Shown: in pieces, positions 41,783-50,486 of the stretch
Position numbering within the stretch: position 1 is the stretch's first letter
Layout of the letters: each line of letters opens with the position of its first letter
Assembly (NCBI GenBank): GCA_036510065.1
Contig: DATCEO010000178.1
Coordinates: 21,950-85,949, forward strand
DNA: 64,000 bases
Direction: 5' to 3'
Source of the DNA: DASUBV01 sp036510065
Lineage (GTDB): Bacteria > Actinomycetota > Actinomycetes > Streptosporangiales > Streptosporangiaceae
Position numbers and translations under genes: made by a program
The notes under the pieces: model-generated
Seen by the model: the letters and a program-made list of their open reading frames with translations, nothing else
Databases searched by the model: none
What the model was told of the DNA's origin: nothing

Positions 41783-42058
41783 CTAGGGACTGCCGTCGGC
41801 CGGATCTGACGGGGCACCGGAACCACCGCGGCGGGCCAGAAAATCGAGGAACTCACGCCGGAGCGGCTCGTCCCCCTCCTGCCAGCGCCGGCGCCGCTCG
41901 TCATACTCGCCCTGGGTGAGCGCCTCGGCCGCGAGCCGGGCATAGTCAGCGTCCGCCGGGCCGATCTCGACGTAGGCCTCGCTCATCAGCTGACCGTCGT
42001 CGGCGACCGCGGAGTCGGGAACCAGCAGGTTGCCATTGGCTAGCCGTATTACGTACAT
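41783..42058 (-). CDS. Hypothetical protein (actinobacterial)
   Basis: A 91-residue soluble, acidic protein: 'MYVIRLANGNLLVPDSAVADDGQLMSEAYVEIGPADADYARLAAEALTQGEYDERRRRWQEGDEPLRREFLDFLARRG'. No known domain is evident. ATG 42058 is used; a longer frame begins at 42073. It is 19 bp downstream of the putative zinc protease gene and may be co-transcribed with it. A role as partner or inhibitor is possible but has no direct support. Confidence 0.7.
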   Translation of the reverse strand: MYVIRLANGNLLVPDSAVADDGQLMSEAYVEIGPADADYARLAAEALTQGEYDERRRRWQEGDEPLRREFLDFLARRGGSGAPSDPADGSP

Positions 42059-42077
42059 CGCTCGTCTGCCCACTCCA

Positions 42078-43193
42078 TCAGATGCCGTAGCGCATGTTGA
42101 AATAGAGCATCACGTTCAGGGCGGCCCTGGTGTCCCCGCCGAGCATATCCACGAGGGCGGGCCGCTGCCTGGATGCGATGGCCGCGAACGCGTCGGCGAA
42201 GAATTCCCTGCGGCCGAGAATCCCTCGCTGTCGATGTAGGTTACTCACCAGATGCGGCAGGCACTGGTCGTAGAGCCCGCAGAACTCCTCGGAGTCGGAC
42301 TGCCAGTGCCCGGCGGGAGCATCGATGTCATCGAGTGCGTGCCCTACCTCATGACACATGACATCCGGAGTCGGCGACGGCCTGGACCCGACCACGATCT
42401 TCCGTTCGCCGTAGGCCCCCGCGCAGGCATCCCAGGTCGCCCGGCCGGACGGCAGCGGGACGCCGCTCAGACGGCCCATGTCATCAAGGTCCGGCACGCC
42501 GCCGCCGCCGACGTGAATCGCGTCCAGCCCGGCCGCGAGCCGGTCCTTGACCAGGCGCGGCAGGTCAGCCAGCCGGTCGATGGCGGTCACGGCCTCGGGC
42601 GGCGGGGCCGTATCGGCCCACTCCCGGTGCAGGACGGACTCAAGGCTGCCGCAATCCCGCCAGCCGGCGGCCGTCCGGTTACTCTCGGCGATCTCGTACC
42701 AGGGCAACCCGGCCGCGGCCCGGCCCGCCGTCCGTACGGCCGCGGGCGCAGACTCGGCCGCCACGCGCCCGGTGCGCTGGCCCTGTGCGGTCTCGACCTG
42801 AGCGGCGGACGTCCGGATGGCCACCCGGGCCAGTCCCCACCGGCGCTGCTCCGTGCCGTCCGGACCCGCGCTGGGCCTGCTGCCTGGCCCTGGGCGGCCC
42901 GCATGCGGGCTGCTGCCTGATCCTGGCCGTTCCGCACTCAGCCAAGGGGGCCCCGGCGAGGTAACCGCCCCCTGCTGGCCCGCCTGCTCGGGTCCGCCGC
43001 CGCTGGGCCGCCGCTGCGGCGGAACCGGGCCGGCCGGCCCTGGCTGGGGCCCGGGCGCACGGAACTGGCCGGTCCGCCGGTGCAGGCCGGCCGGTACCAG
43101 CGGACGCGAACCCAGATCAGGGGCCAGCATCCCGGCGCTTGCTGCAGCACGCTTGCGGGCGCGCCACCTCCGGCCGAATAACCTGAGCCGCAT
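42078..43193 (-). CDS. Lethal-factor-like zinc metalloprotease (HEVGH)
   Basis: A 371-residue protein without a signal peptide. The first ~170 residues are basic, then Pro/Gly/Gln-rich and disordered. The C-terminal ~200 residues contain zinc-site 'MCHEVGHALDD' and, about 45 residues later, 'REFFADAFAAI', where the Glu would be the third ligand. This spacing and the EFFADAFA motif resemble the anthrax lethal-factor-like (ATLF) gluzincin domain of actinobacterial and toxin proteins. ATG 43193 has AGGGA upstream. Target unknown; it could be a toxin-type protease or a spore/sporulation protease. Confidence 0.7.
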   Translation of the reverse strand: MRLRLFGRRWRARKRAAASAGMLAPDLGSRPLVPAGLHRRTGQFRAPGPQPGPAGPVPPQRRPSGGGPEQAGQQGAVTSPGPPWLSAERPGSGSSPHAGRPGPGSRPSAGPDGTEQRRWGLARVAIRTSAAQVETAQGQRTGRVAAESAPAAVRTAGRAAAGLPWYEIAESNRTAAGWRDCGSLESVLHREWADTAPPPEAVTAIDRLADLPRLVKDRLAAGLDAIHVGGGGVPDLDDMGRLSGVPLPSGRATWDACAGAYGERKIVVGSRPSPTPDVMCHEVGHALDDIDAPAGHWQSDSEEFCGLYDQCLPHLVSNLHRQRGILGRREFFADAFAAIASRQRPALVDMLGGDTRAALNVMLYFNMRYGI

Positions 43194-43343
43194 GACACGC
43201 ACTCCCTGGGGTCGCTGAGGTGGCCAGGGTATGCCGGATCATCCCGGCCGTCATCCGCCGTCACAGACCGGTGGTAATTATGGTCAGCCATCATGAGCAA
43301 GACGGACTGCCGCAATCCACCACGAACGCGTCTAGCTAGCGGC

Positions 43344-43349
43344 TAAGAT
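43344..43349 (+). promoter_or_regulatory. Leaderless -10 box (TAAGAT)
   Basis: TAAGAT ends 6 nt before ATG 43356; no Shine-Dalgarno is present. Confidence 0.6.
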
Positions 43350-43355
43350 GCCGCC

Positions 43356-43769
43356 ATGGTGCTGGCTTGTGTACTATTTGCCCTATTTACGGTGGGCCTT
43401 GTCGTGCCCTGTGTCATCGATGTCGCGACATCGCCGCCGTGGGCGATCCGTACCGCGTCACGGCGGATATGGCTGCTGATCATCATCGTGTTCTCGGTCT
43501 TCGGCTGCGTAGCGTGGCTCATTGTCGGACGGCCGCGGCGCATGCCACTGCGACCGCGCCGGGCGCCGGCGGGCACGGGGGGCATGGGCATGAGCGCCGC
43601 CGAGGCATTCCGGCGGCACCCGGCCGGGCGGGGCAGCCGCCTTGAGCTGGAGGCGAGGCTGGACGCCTTCCACGGCGCGGCGCAGCCTCGGGTGCTCGGC
43701 CCCGACGATGACGACGAGTTCCTGCTGGAACTCGGACGCAGGATCCGCGAATCACGCGACGACCGCTAG
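43356..43769 (+). CDS. PLDc_N-type membrane protein
   Basis: A 137-residue protein with two membrane helices (about 1-22 and 36-57), the second ending in 'AWLIVGRPRR', which is characteristic of the phospholipase-D-nuclease N-terminal (PLDc_N) membrane module. No nuclease domain follows; the C-terminal 80 residues are hydrophilic, with an acidic 'GPDDDDEFLLELGRRI' helix. Leaderless start at ATG 43356. Function unknown. Confidence 0.82.
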   Translation: MVLACVLFALFTVGLVVPCVIDVATSPPWAIRTASRRIWLLIIIVFSVFGCVAWLIVGRPRRMPLRPRRAPAGTGGMGMSAAEAFRRHPAGRGSRLELEARLDAFHGAAQPRVLGPDDDDEFLLELGRRIRESRDDR

Positions 43770-43790
43770 CCAGCCCGCCCCGCTAGCCGG

Positions 43791-44822
43791 TCAGGTGCTC
43801 AAGCCCGCGTAGGAGTGCAGGCCGGTGACCCACAGGTTGATCCCGATGAGGTTGAACATCAGGCAGCCGAAGCCCACGAGCTGGATGTAGGCCGCGCGGC
43901 GGCCGCGCCAGCCCGCGGTGGCGCGGGCGTGCAGGAAGCCGGCGTAGACGACCCAGGTGATGAACGACCAGGTCTCCTTGGGGTCCCAGCCCCAGTACCG
44001 GCCCCAGGCGTGGTCGGCCCAGATGGCCCCGGCCATGATCCCGAAGGTCCAGACGGGAAACGCGAACAAGATGGTCCGGTAGGACAGCCGGTCCAGCACG
44101 GTCGTGCCGGGCAGGTGCATCATCTGGCCCTCGGTCCGGGACGGCAATCCCGCCAGGGCGCGCCGCTCGTTCCGGTCCGCGACCAGGTACATGACGGTCA
44201 CCACGGCGCCGACGATGTACAGGCCGCTCGCGACGATCATCGCCGTGACATGAATGGCGATCCAGTAGGAGTTCAGCGCGGGTACCAGGCTGCCGGCCGG
44301 GGTGTAGACCACCGTGACGTCCAGCGCGAGGGCCAGCACCACGGGAAGCAGCACGAACAGGCCGATGTAGTAGGCGCGGAACCGGATTCCCACCGCGACG
44401 AGGACCACCACCGCCATGCAGGCGATGGCGGCGATGAACTCGTACATGTTGCCCCACGGCACCCGGCCCTCGGCCAGCCCGCGGGTCGCGATGGCCGCCA
44501 TGTGCGCGGCCAGGCCCGTGCAGGTGAGCGCGAAGGCCGTGCGCAGCCAGAAGCCAGTCGGCCACAGCCCGGCGGGCCGGCCGCCCGCGGCGGCGCCTGA
44601 TCCGCCAGTCCCCTCCGGCCCGGCCGCCACGGCCGGAGCACTCGCCGGCCCGACGCCCACCAGCTCGGACACCTGCGCGTGGGCGGGGGCTGCTATCAGG
44701 CGTTCCTTGCGGAACGCGAAGTCGCAGGCGTAGGAGAGCATGGCCAGCGCATACAGGACAACGGTGGCGAGCAGGAAGCCGTTGCTGGTATCGGCCAGCC
44801 CGTGATTGACGATGACAGGCAC
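43791..44822 (-). CDS. ccsB: Cytochrome c biogenesis protein CcsB/ResC
   Basis: A 343-residue polytopic membrane protein of the System II cytochrome c maturation machine, with about eight helices. The haem-handling WWD signature is 'WGRYWGWDPKETWSFITW', flanked by conserved histidines ('HVTAMI', 'WADHAWG', 'FLHARAT'). With ResB it exports haem and joins it to apocytochrome c outside the membrane. GTG 44822 has TGAGG 5 nt upstream and starts 7 nt after the resB stop, so they are one operon. Confidence 0.95.
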   Translation of the reverse strand: MPVIVNHGLADTSNGFLLATVVLYALAMLSYACDFAFRKERLIAAPAHAQVSELVGVGPASAPAVAAGPEGTGGSGAAAGGRPAGLWPTGFWLRTAFALTCTGLAAHMAAIATRGLAEGRVPWGNMYEFIAAIACMAVVVLVAVGIRFRAYYIGLFVLLPVVLALALDVTVVYTPAGSLVPALNSYWIAIHVTAMIVASGLYIVGAVVTVMYLVADRNERRALAGLPSRTEGQMMHLPGTTVLDRLSYRTILFAFPVWTFGIMAGAIWADHAWGRYWGWDPKETWSFITWVVYAGFLHARATAGWRGRRAAYIQLVGFGCLMFNLIGINLWVTGLHSYAGLST

Positions 44823-44829
44823 GAGAGCC

Positions 44830-46635
44830 TCACTCTCCCCCTGGGGTGCTGAGGGACTGGTCGTTATCGCTGCTGACTGATCCGGTCGTTTGCTGCTCGG
44901 CAGGCTCCGGCGAGCCGCGAACCGGGCCGCCGGCGCCCGGCCTGCCGTCCTGCGCCGTCCGCAGTTCGCCCGCGAGCTCGGCGAACTCCACCTCGAACCC
45001 GCCCGCGGCATCCGATCGGGCTAGGCCGCCGACCGCCACCACCGTCTGCCCGTCGGGACCGGCGGCCGCCCGGACGAACACCCGCCGCCGCCGGACCATG
45101 AACGACAGGATCAGCCCGGCCAGCGCGAGTACCCCCGAGATCAGCGCCGGCAGCTGGCCAGGGTCATAGGTGATGGCCAGGCTGACCCACTGCCGGTAAC
45201 CGGTGAACGTGATCGTGCCGGCGCCGTTCGGCAAGGTCATCGACTGGCCCACGGCCAGCGGCCGCGGCGCTACCGCGAGCCGGTGCAGGCCCGACAGGTC
45301 AAGCTGGTAGACGGACTGCGACTCGCCGGTGTTCAGGCCCAGGTTGCCGGCGTAGGAGATCAGGCTGACCCGCGGGTTCCTGGCCGCGGGAAACTCGGAC
45401 ACCAGCCGCCCGTTCAGGTCCGCGGCCGTGGGCAGGAAGACGCCGGCGAAGCCGAGCTGCGAGGGCGTCGCGTCGGGGACCTTGACCACGCCCTCGGAGG
45501 TCAGGCCGGCCTGCTCGACCGGGATAAAGGGCACCGGTCCGCTGAACACGACGTTGCCGTGCCCGTCGGTGACCTTGAACTCCGGCGCGTACCCGTGGCC
45601 GATCAGGTAGACGCTGACGCTGTCCACGGTCAGCGGGTGATTGACCCGCAGGTCGTAGCTGCGGGTCGGCGCGTTCGGGGCCGCCGAGTAGCGCAGCGCG
45701 GCATTGAAGGTCTGCGGCTCGTCCAGCTGCGGGCCGGAGCTGACGTAGGTCGCGCTGAAGCTCTGCAGCGCCACGGAGAACGGCTGCAGGTCCGACGGCG
45801 ACACCAGGCGGCCGGGACGGAACACGTCCAGCGCCGTGGGCGTGTTCGCGAACGACTGCCCGGTGACCAGCAGCCGGTTGGCCTTGTAGCCGAAGATGCC
45901 GCCCAGGCCGACGGAGGCGAGCAGCGCCAGCAGCGCGATGTGGAAGAGCAGGTTGCCGACCTCGCGCAGGTAGCCCTTCTCGGCCGAGATCCAGCCGTCA
46001 CCAGCGCGGAGCCGGAACCGCCTGGCGCCCAGCAGGCGGCTAGCCGACGCGAGGGCCTCGCCGGGGGCCAGCGACGTCACGAAGCCGGCCGACATCGGCA
46101 GCCGGGCCAGCCGCCGCGGGGCGCGAGGCGGCTGCTGGCGGGCCGCGCCGACCAGGCGGAAGGTCCGGGGCAGCACGCAGCCGGCCAGCGACACGAACAG
46201 CAGCAGGTAGATGGCCGCGAACCAGGGCGCCGCGAACACGCTGAACAGCGAGAGCCGGTTCAGGAGGGGCGCCAGCGAGGGGTGGGCCGCGTAGTACTGG
46301 CTGACCGCGGACGGGTCGACGCCCTCCTGCGGCAGCACCGATCCCGGCACGCTCGCGACGGCCAGCAGGAACAGCAGGATCAGGGCGGTCCGCATCGACG
46401 TGAGCTGCCGCCAGCCCCAGCGCAGCCAGCCCGTCAGGCCCAGGCGCGCCGTGCCCGCGCCCGGCGCGGCGAGGATGGGCCGGGCACCGTCGGCGAAGAC
46501 AGCCCCGCTGGCCGGGCCAGCGTCAGCAGGCGTCCCAGTTCCGTCAGCAGGCCCAGTGCCGTCAGCAGGCCCAGTGCCGTCAGCAGGCACGAGGCCGGTC
46601 CCCCGGCCGCCCTCGCCGGCCAGCGGCCCGGTCAT
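44830..46635 (-). CDS. resB: Cytochrome c biogenesis protein ResB (Ccs1)
   Basis: A 601-residue membrane protein that forms the synthetase with CcsB. It has an Ala/Gly/Pro-rich N-terminal extension (~60 residues, from 18-bp repeats), three membrane helices near residues 85-240 ('RTALILLFLLAVASVPGSVLPQ', 'FAAIYLLLFVSLAGCVLPR', 'LLFHIALLALLASVGLGGIFGYK'), a large extracytoplasmic domain, and a last helix ('ALISGVLALAGLILSFMVRRRRVFV'). It overlaps resA by 4 bp (ATGA). Confidence 0.95.
   Translation of the reverse strand: MTGPLAGEGGRGTGLVPADGTGPADGTGPADGTGTPADAGPASGAVFADGARPILAAPGAGTARLGLTGWLRWGWRQLTSMRTALILLFLLAVASVPGSVLPQEGVDPSAVSQYYAAHPSLAPLLNRLSLFSVFAAPWFAAIYLLLFVSLAGCVLPRTFRLVGAARQQPPRAPRRLARLPMSAGFVTSLAPGEALASASRLLGARRFRLRAGDGWISAEKGYLREVGNLLFHIALLALLASVGLGGIFGYKANRLLVTGQSFANTPTALDVFRPGRLVSPSDLQPFSVALQSFSATYVSSGPQLDEPQTFNAALRYSAAPNAPTRSYDLRVNHPLTVDSVSVYLIGHGYAPEFKVTDGHGNVVFSGPVPFIPVEQAGLTSEGVVKVPDATPSQLGFAGVFLPTAADLNGRLVSEFPAARNPRVSLISYAGNLGLNTGESQSVYQLDLSGLHRLAVAPRPLAVGQSMTLPNGAGTITFTGYRQWVSLAITYDPGQLPALISGVLALAGLILSFMVRRRRVFVRAAAGPDGQTVVAVGGLARSDAAGGFEVEFAELAGELRTAQDGRPGAGGPVRGSPEPAEQQTTGSVSSDNDQSLSTPGGE
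46543..46588 (-). repeat. 18-bp tandem repeat at the resB 5' end
   Basis: GTCAGCAGGCCCAGTGCC is present twice (46543-46560, 46561-46578) with diverged copies on both sides, encoding G-T-G-P-A-D units in the N-terminal extension of ResB. Confidence 0.85.
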
Positions 46636-47339
46636 CGGGCCGCTCCGGTGGTGGTGACCGGGTGCTCTGCCGCTACGGGCGTGATCAGCGCCTTGAGGGC
46701 GTTATAACTGGCGCTGCCGACGATTCGCGCCGCGATCCGTCCCTGGCGGTCGATCACCAGCGTGGTGGGGATGCCGGCCGGCGGCACGGTGCCGCGGAAG
46801 GCGAGGGCGATCTCGTCACCGGGGTCGTTCAGGCTCGGGTAGGTGACCTGGAAGGTGCGCTGGAACGCGTGGGCGCCGGTCGGGTCGTCCCGGATGTCGA
46901 CGCCAAGGAACCGGACCCCGCGCGAGCTGAAGTGGCTGGCCGCCGCCTGCAGGTCGGGGGCCTCGGCCCGGCACGGACCGCACCATGATCCCCAGAAGTT
47001 CAGCACGACCACGGCGCCGCGGTACGACGCCAGGCTCAGGTGCTGGCCGGTCAGCGTGGTCCCGGAGACGACCGGGGCGACGGAGCGGGAGCCCGTCTCG
47101 TACACGCTCATGCCGCTGCCGCTGACGAAGCCCTGGCCGCTGCTGGCCGGGGTGTTCTGGCCGATCGGGCCGCCCGCGCAGCCAGCCACGGCGAGCACGG
47201 CCGCCGCGGCCGGGGCCGTCACCGCCAGGGCCACGGCCGCCGGGCGGGAGCCGCCGCGGGCTCGGCGGCAGCTGCGCGCCGCCCGGCCAGCCCGAACCAC
47301 CAGGTCTGAGGGAAACGCAGGAAGCGGCAGGCGGGACAC
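46632..47339 (-). CDS. resA: TlpA/ResA-type thioredoxin lipoprotein
   Basis: A 235-residue membrane-anchored thiol-disulfide reductase that keeps apocytochrome c cysteines reduced. A lipobox 'LAVAGCAG' follows an Ala-rich signal region, and the thioredoxin domain has active site 'WCGPC' in 'LNFWGSWCGPCRAEAPDLQ' and the cis-Pro segment 'GIPTTLVIDRQG'. GTG 47339 has GGAG 10 nt upstream. It overlaps resB by ATGA. The usual electron donor CcdA is not encoded between resA and resB. Confidence 0.93.
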   Translation of the reverse strand: MSRLPLPAFPSDLVVRAGRAARSCRRARGGSRPAAVALAVTAPAAAAVLAVAGCAGGPIGQNTPASSGQGFVSGSGMSVYETGSRSVAPVVSGTTLTGQHLSLASYRGAVVVLNFWGSWCGPCRAEAPDLQAAASHFSSRGVRFLGVDIRDDPTGAHAFQRTFQVTYPSLNDPGDEIALAFRGTVPPAGIPTTLVIDRQGRIAARIVGSASYNALKALITPVAAEHPVTTTGAAR

Positions 47340-47464
47340 GGCGTGATCTCCTGAAAGGTGATCTCCTACAAGGGGTAGTACCGCGGCCCATTGTGCCCGA
47401 CCACGCGATGGTCCCCGACGGCGGGCCGGCCCGACCGGGCAGTCACGCATGCCTGGCCGCTCGC

Positions 47465-48142
47465 TCAGGCGCCGGCGACGCGGCTGCCGCGGGAACCGGA
47501 GGGCTCGGCGTAGGAAACGGACACGATGCGGTCGCCCGCGAAGGTCAGGCTGGTCACGCTGCCGAGCGCGCACTGACGGCGGCGGGGATCATGCCAGAGC
47601 CGGCGGCCCTCGATGGCCCGCCTGGTCACCCAGATCGGCAGCTGATGGCTGACGCACACCGCCTCGTGGCCGCGCGCCGCGCGGGCCGCGTCCGTCACGG
47701 CGGCCAGCACCCGGGCGGCGACCTGCCCGTACGGCTCGCCCCAGGAGGGCCGGAACGGATTGCTCAGGTAAATCCAGTGCCGCGGCTGGTGCAGCGCTCC
47801 GTCACCCACGGCGAAGCGCATGCCCTCGAAGTGGTTCGCTGACTCGATCAGCCGATCATCAGTAACGGCGTCCAGGCCGAACTGCTGCGCGATCGGCGCG
47901 GCCGTCTCGACGGCTCGCTCCAGCGGCGAGCAGCGCAGCACCGTCACGTCCCTGGGGGCCAGGAAGTCGGCTGCGGCCTTGGCCATCAGCTCGCCGTCGG
48001 CCGACAGGTGATAGCCGGGAATGCGGCCGTAGATCACGCCGCGCGGGTTGTCCACCTCGCCGTGGCGTACCAGGTGAACAACGGTCCGCACCTCGGGTGC
48101 GTCGTCAGCCGGCGCATCACGCGCCCCGTCATCAGCAGTCAT
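47465..48142 (-). CDS. Histidine phosphatase family protein (PGM-like)
   Basis: A 225-residue phosphatase of the phosphoglycerate-mutase-like superfamily. The phospho-acceptor histidine is in 'VHLVRHGEVDN'; 'RCSPLERAVETA' gives the catalytic Arg, and 'EAVCVSHQLPIW' the second histidine. ATG 48142 has a -10-like TAGGCT 9 nt upstream and no Shine-Dalgarno. In other actinobacteria a gene of this type also heads the resA-resB-ccsB cluster. Substrate unknown. Confidence 0.92.
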   Translation of the reverse strand: MTADDGARDAPADDAPEVRTVVHLVRHGEVDNPRGVIYGRIPGYHLSADGELMAKAAADFLAPRDVTVLRCSPLERAVETAAPIAQQFGLDAVTDDRLIESANHFEGMRFAVGDGALHQPRHWIYLSNPFRPSWGEPYGQVAARVLAAVTDAARAARGHEAVCVSHQLPIWVTRRAIEGRRLWHDPRRRQCALGSVTSLTFAGDRIVSVSYAEPSGSRGSRVAGA

Positions 48143-48151
48143 GGCGCGATT

Positions 48152-48157
48152 AGCCTA
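48152..48157 (-). promoter_or_regulatory. Leaderless-type -10 box (TAGGCT)
   Basis: TAGGCT on the minus strand lies 9 nt from ATG 48142 of the histidine-phosphatase gene, which heads the cytochrome c maturation genes. Confidence 0.45.
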
Positions 48158-48222
48158 CCGGCACCTTTACCGGCCGCGGCCCGCGGCGCGGTAGCCTGCG
48201 CGGAACCAGGCAGGAGTCCCGC

Positions 48223-49110
48223 GTGAGTGTCGCTGCCCTCGTGCTCATCTTCGTCGCTGCGCTGGCGCATGCCAGCTGGAACCTGCTCAGCAAGCAGGCC
48301 TCGGCGGCCGGGGGAACCGCCTTCATCTGGCTCGTCGCGGTGGTGGCCACGGTGGCCTATGCCCCGGTGGCTGCCGCCGGCGCCATCCTCGCCCGCCCGC
48401 ACCTGACCGTCATGAGCTGGGTGTTCATGGCGGGCACCGGGCTCTTGCAAGCGGGCTACTTCCTGTTCCTCAACCATGGCTACCGGATCGGTGACCTGTC
48501 GCTGGTGTACCCGATCGGGCGCGGCACCGGGGCGCTGCTCGCCGCCCTGGCCGGCATCGTGCTGCTCGGCGAGCGGCCGGGCCTGGTCTCGATCGCCGGG
48601 ATCCTGGCCATCGTGGCCGGGATCGTGCTGATCGGCCTGCCCGGCCGGGCCGGGGCCGCCAGCCCGGCCAGCCCGGCCGGGTCGCCCCGGCTGCGGGCCA
48701 TCGCCTTCGCCCTGGTCACCGGCGGGTTCATCGCCGCCTACACGCTGTGGGACAAGTACGCGGTGACGACGCTGCGCACGCCCGCGATCCTGCAGGGCTA
48801 CGTTGCGTTCCCCGTGATGGTGGCCGTGCTGGCGGTGCACGCCCGCCGCTCGCCGCGGCGCCTGAGCCAGGTGTGGCAGCCGTTCCGGCGGCAGGTGATC
48901 GGGACCGCCGTGCTGACGCCGCTGGCCTACATGCTGGTGCTGGTCGCTCTCAGCTTCACCGCCGTCAGCACGGTCGCGCCGGCCCGCGAGGTCAGCGTGC
49001 TGTTCGGCGTCCTGCTGGGCCGCCGGCTGCTCGGCGAGGGCGGACTGCCGCGCAAGCTGGCCGCAGCCGCAGCAATCGTGGCGGGGATCGTCGCGGTGGC
49101 GGTCGGCTGA
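48223..49110 (+). CDS. EamA/DMT-family transporter
   Basis: A 295-residue membrane protein with about ten helices in two EamA repeats, e.g. 'SVAALVLIFVAALAHASWNLLSKQA' at the start and 'VYPIGRGTGALLAALAGIVLLGE' in repeat one. The drug/metabolite-transporter pattern is clear; 'GERPGLVSIAGILAIVAGIVLIG' is typical. GTG 48223 has AGGAG 8 nt upstream. Divergent from the histidine-phosphatase gene. Substrate unknown. Confidence 0.92.
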   Translation: MSVAALVLIFVAALAHASWNLLSKQASAAGGTAFIWLVAVVATVAYAPVAAAGAILARPHLTVMSWVFMAGTGLLQAGYFLFLNHGYRIGDLSLVYPIGRGTGALLAALAGIVLLGERPGLVSIAGILAIVAGIVLIGLPGRAGAASPASPAGSPRLRAIAFALVTGGFIAAYTLWDKYAVTTLRTPAILQGYVAFPVMVAVLAVHARRSPRRLSQVWQPFRRQVIGTAVLTPLAYMLVLVALSFTAVSTVAPAREVSVLFGVLLGRRLLGEGGLPRKLAAAAAIVAGIVAVAVG

Positions 49111-49163
49111 CGGCCAGCCGAGCGTGCGGGCGGTCAGGAGACCTCGCTGGGCCGCGGCGCGCC

Positions 49164-50486
49164 TCAGCCCAGCGCCGCGGCGGCCGCCTGCGCGGCTGCG
49201 GGCAGCGCCTCGGCAATCCGGCCGATGGCCGCGTCGTCGTGCGCCGCCGACAGGAACCACGCCTCGAACGGCGACGGCGGCAGGTACACGCCGCCGTCCA
49301 GCATGGCGTGGAAGAAGGCCGCGTAGGCGGGCCCGGACTGACGCCGGGCGGCGTCGAAGTCGCGCACCGGCCCGTCCACCCCGAGGAAGAACGAGAACAG
49401 GCTGCCGGCCGTCTGCATCCGGAACGGGACGCCCGCAGCGGCCAGCGCGTCGCTGGTCAGCTTGGACACGGCGGCCGCCGCCTGATCCACCGTCGCGTAC
49501 ACCTCGCGGGTGCAGGCCCGCAGCGTGGCCAGGCCAGCGGCGGTGGCCAGGGGATTTCCCGACAGGGTGCCGGCCTGATAGACGGGCCCGGCGGGGGCGA
49601 GCCGCTCCATGATGTCCGCGCGGCCGCCGAAGGCTGCGGCGGGCAGTCCGCCGCCCATCACCTTGCCGAAGGTCGTCAGGTCACCGGCCAGCGGCTCGCG
49701 GCCGTACCAGCCGGACCTGGTGACCCGGAAGCCGGTCAGCACCTCGTCCATGACGAGCAGCGCGCCGTGCTCGTGACATAGCTCGGCGAGCAGCTCGTTG
49801 AACCCGTCGGCCGGCGGGACGATGCCCATGTTGGCCGGGCACGCCTCGGTGATGACGCAGGCGATCTCGGCCCCGCGGGCGGCGAACGCCTGGCGCACCG
49901 CCGCCGCGTCGTTGTAGGGCAGGACCAGCGTGTCGGCGGCCACCGCGCCGGTGACCCCCGGCGAGTCGGGCAGCCCGAAGGTGGCCACCCCCGAGCCCGC
50001 CGCGGCCAGCAGCGCGTCCACATGGCCGTGGTAGCAGCCGGCGAATTTCACCACCAGGCGGCGCCCGGTGTAGCCGCGGGCCAGCCGGAGCGCGGACATG
50101 GTGGCCTCGGTCCCCGAGCTGACGAGCCGGACCTGCTCCACGGGGGCCCGGTCCACTAGTTCCTCGGCCAGGGCTACCTCGCCCTCGGTGGCCGTGCCGA
50201 ACGAGGTTCCCTTCAGCGCCGCCGACCGCACCGCCTCGACCACCGGCGGGCAGGCATGCCCCAGGATCATCGGACCCCATGAGCAGACCAGGTCGACGTA
50301 GGTGTTGCCGTCGGCATCGGTGAGATACGGTCCGCTGCCGGATGCCATGAACACGGGGGTCCCGCCGACGGCGCCGAAGGCGCGGACGGGCGAGTTCACC
50401 CCGCCGGGCACGACCGCCCGGGCGCGGATGAACAGTTCAGCCGAGGCGGTACGCGCCACGGCGGCACGGCTGCTGGCCTGACTCAT
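49164..50486 (-). CDS. hemL: Glutamate-1-semialdehyde 2,1-aminomutase
   Basis: A 440-residue PLP/PMP aminomutase making 5-aminolevulinate from glutamate-1-semialdehyde, the product of HemA (encoded at 57001-58428). The PLP lysine is K275 in 'TTFGKVMGGGLPAAAFGG'; 'SSGTEATMSALRLAR' and 'HGALLVMDEVLTGFR' are standard. ATG 50486 has GGAGG about 7 nt upstream. Its start overlaps the stop of the upstream prim-pol gene (TGATG), so translation is coupled. Confidence 0.97.
   Translation of the reverse strand: MSQASSRAAVARTASAELFIRARAVVPGGVNSPVRAFGAVGGTPVFMASGSGPYLTDADGNTYVDLVCSWGPMILGHACPPVVEAVRSAALKGTSFGTATEGEVALAEELVDRAPVEQVRLVSSGTEATMSALRLARGYTGRRLVVKFAGCYHGHVDALLAAAGSGVATFGLPDSPGVTGAVAADTLVLPYNDAAAVRQAFAARGAEIACVITEACPANMGIVPPADGFNELLAELCHEHGALLVMDEVLTGFRVTRSGWYGREPLAGDLTTFGKVMGGGLPAAAFGGRADIMERLAPAGPVYQAGTLSGNPLATAAGLATLRACTREVYATVDQAAAAVSKLTSDALAAAGVPFRMQTAGSLFSFFLGVDGPVRDFDAARRQSGPAYAAFFHAMLDGGVYLPPSPFEAWFLSAAHDDAAIGRIAEALPAAAQAAAAALG

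Noticed and set aside
45283..46707. 474-codon plus-strand frame opposite resB
   Set aside because: No start signal and no domain; resB helices on the minus strand are convincing.
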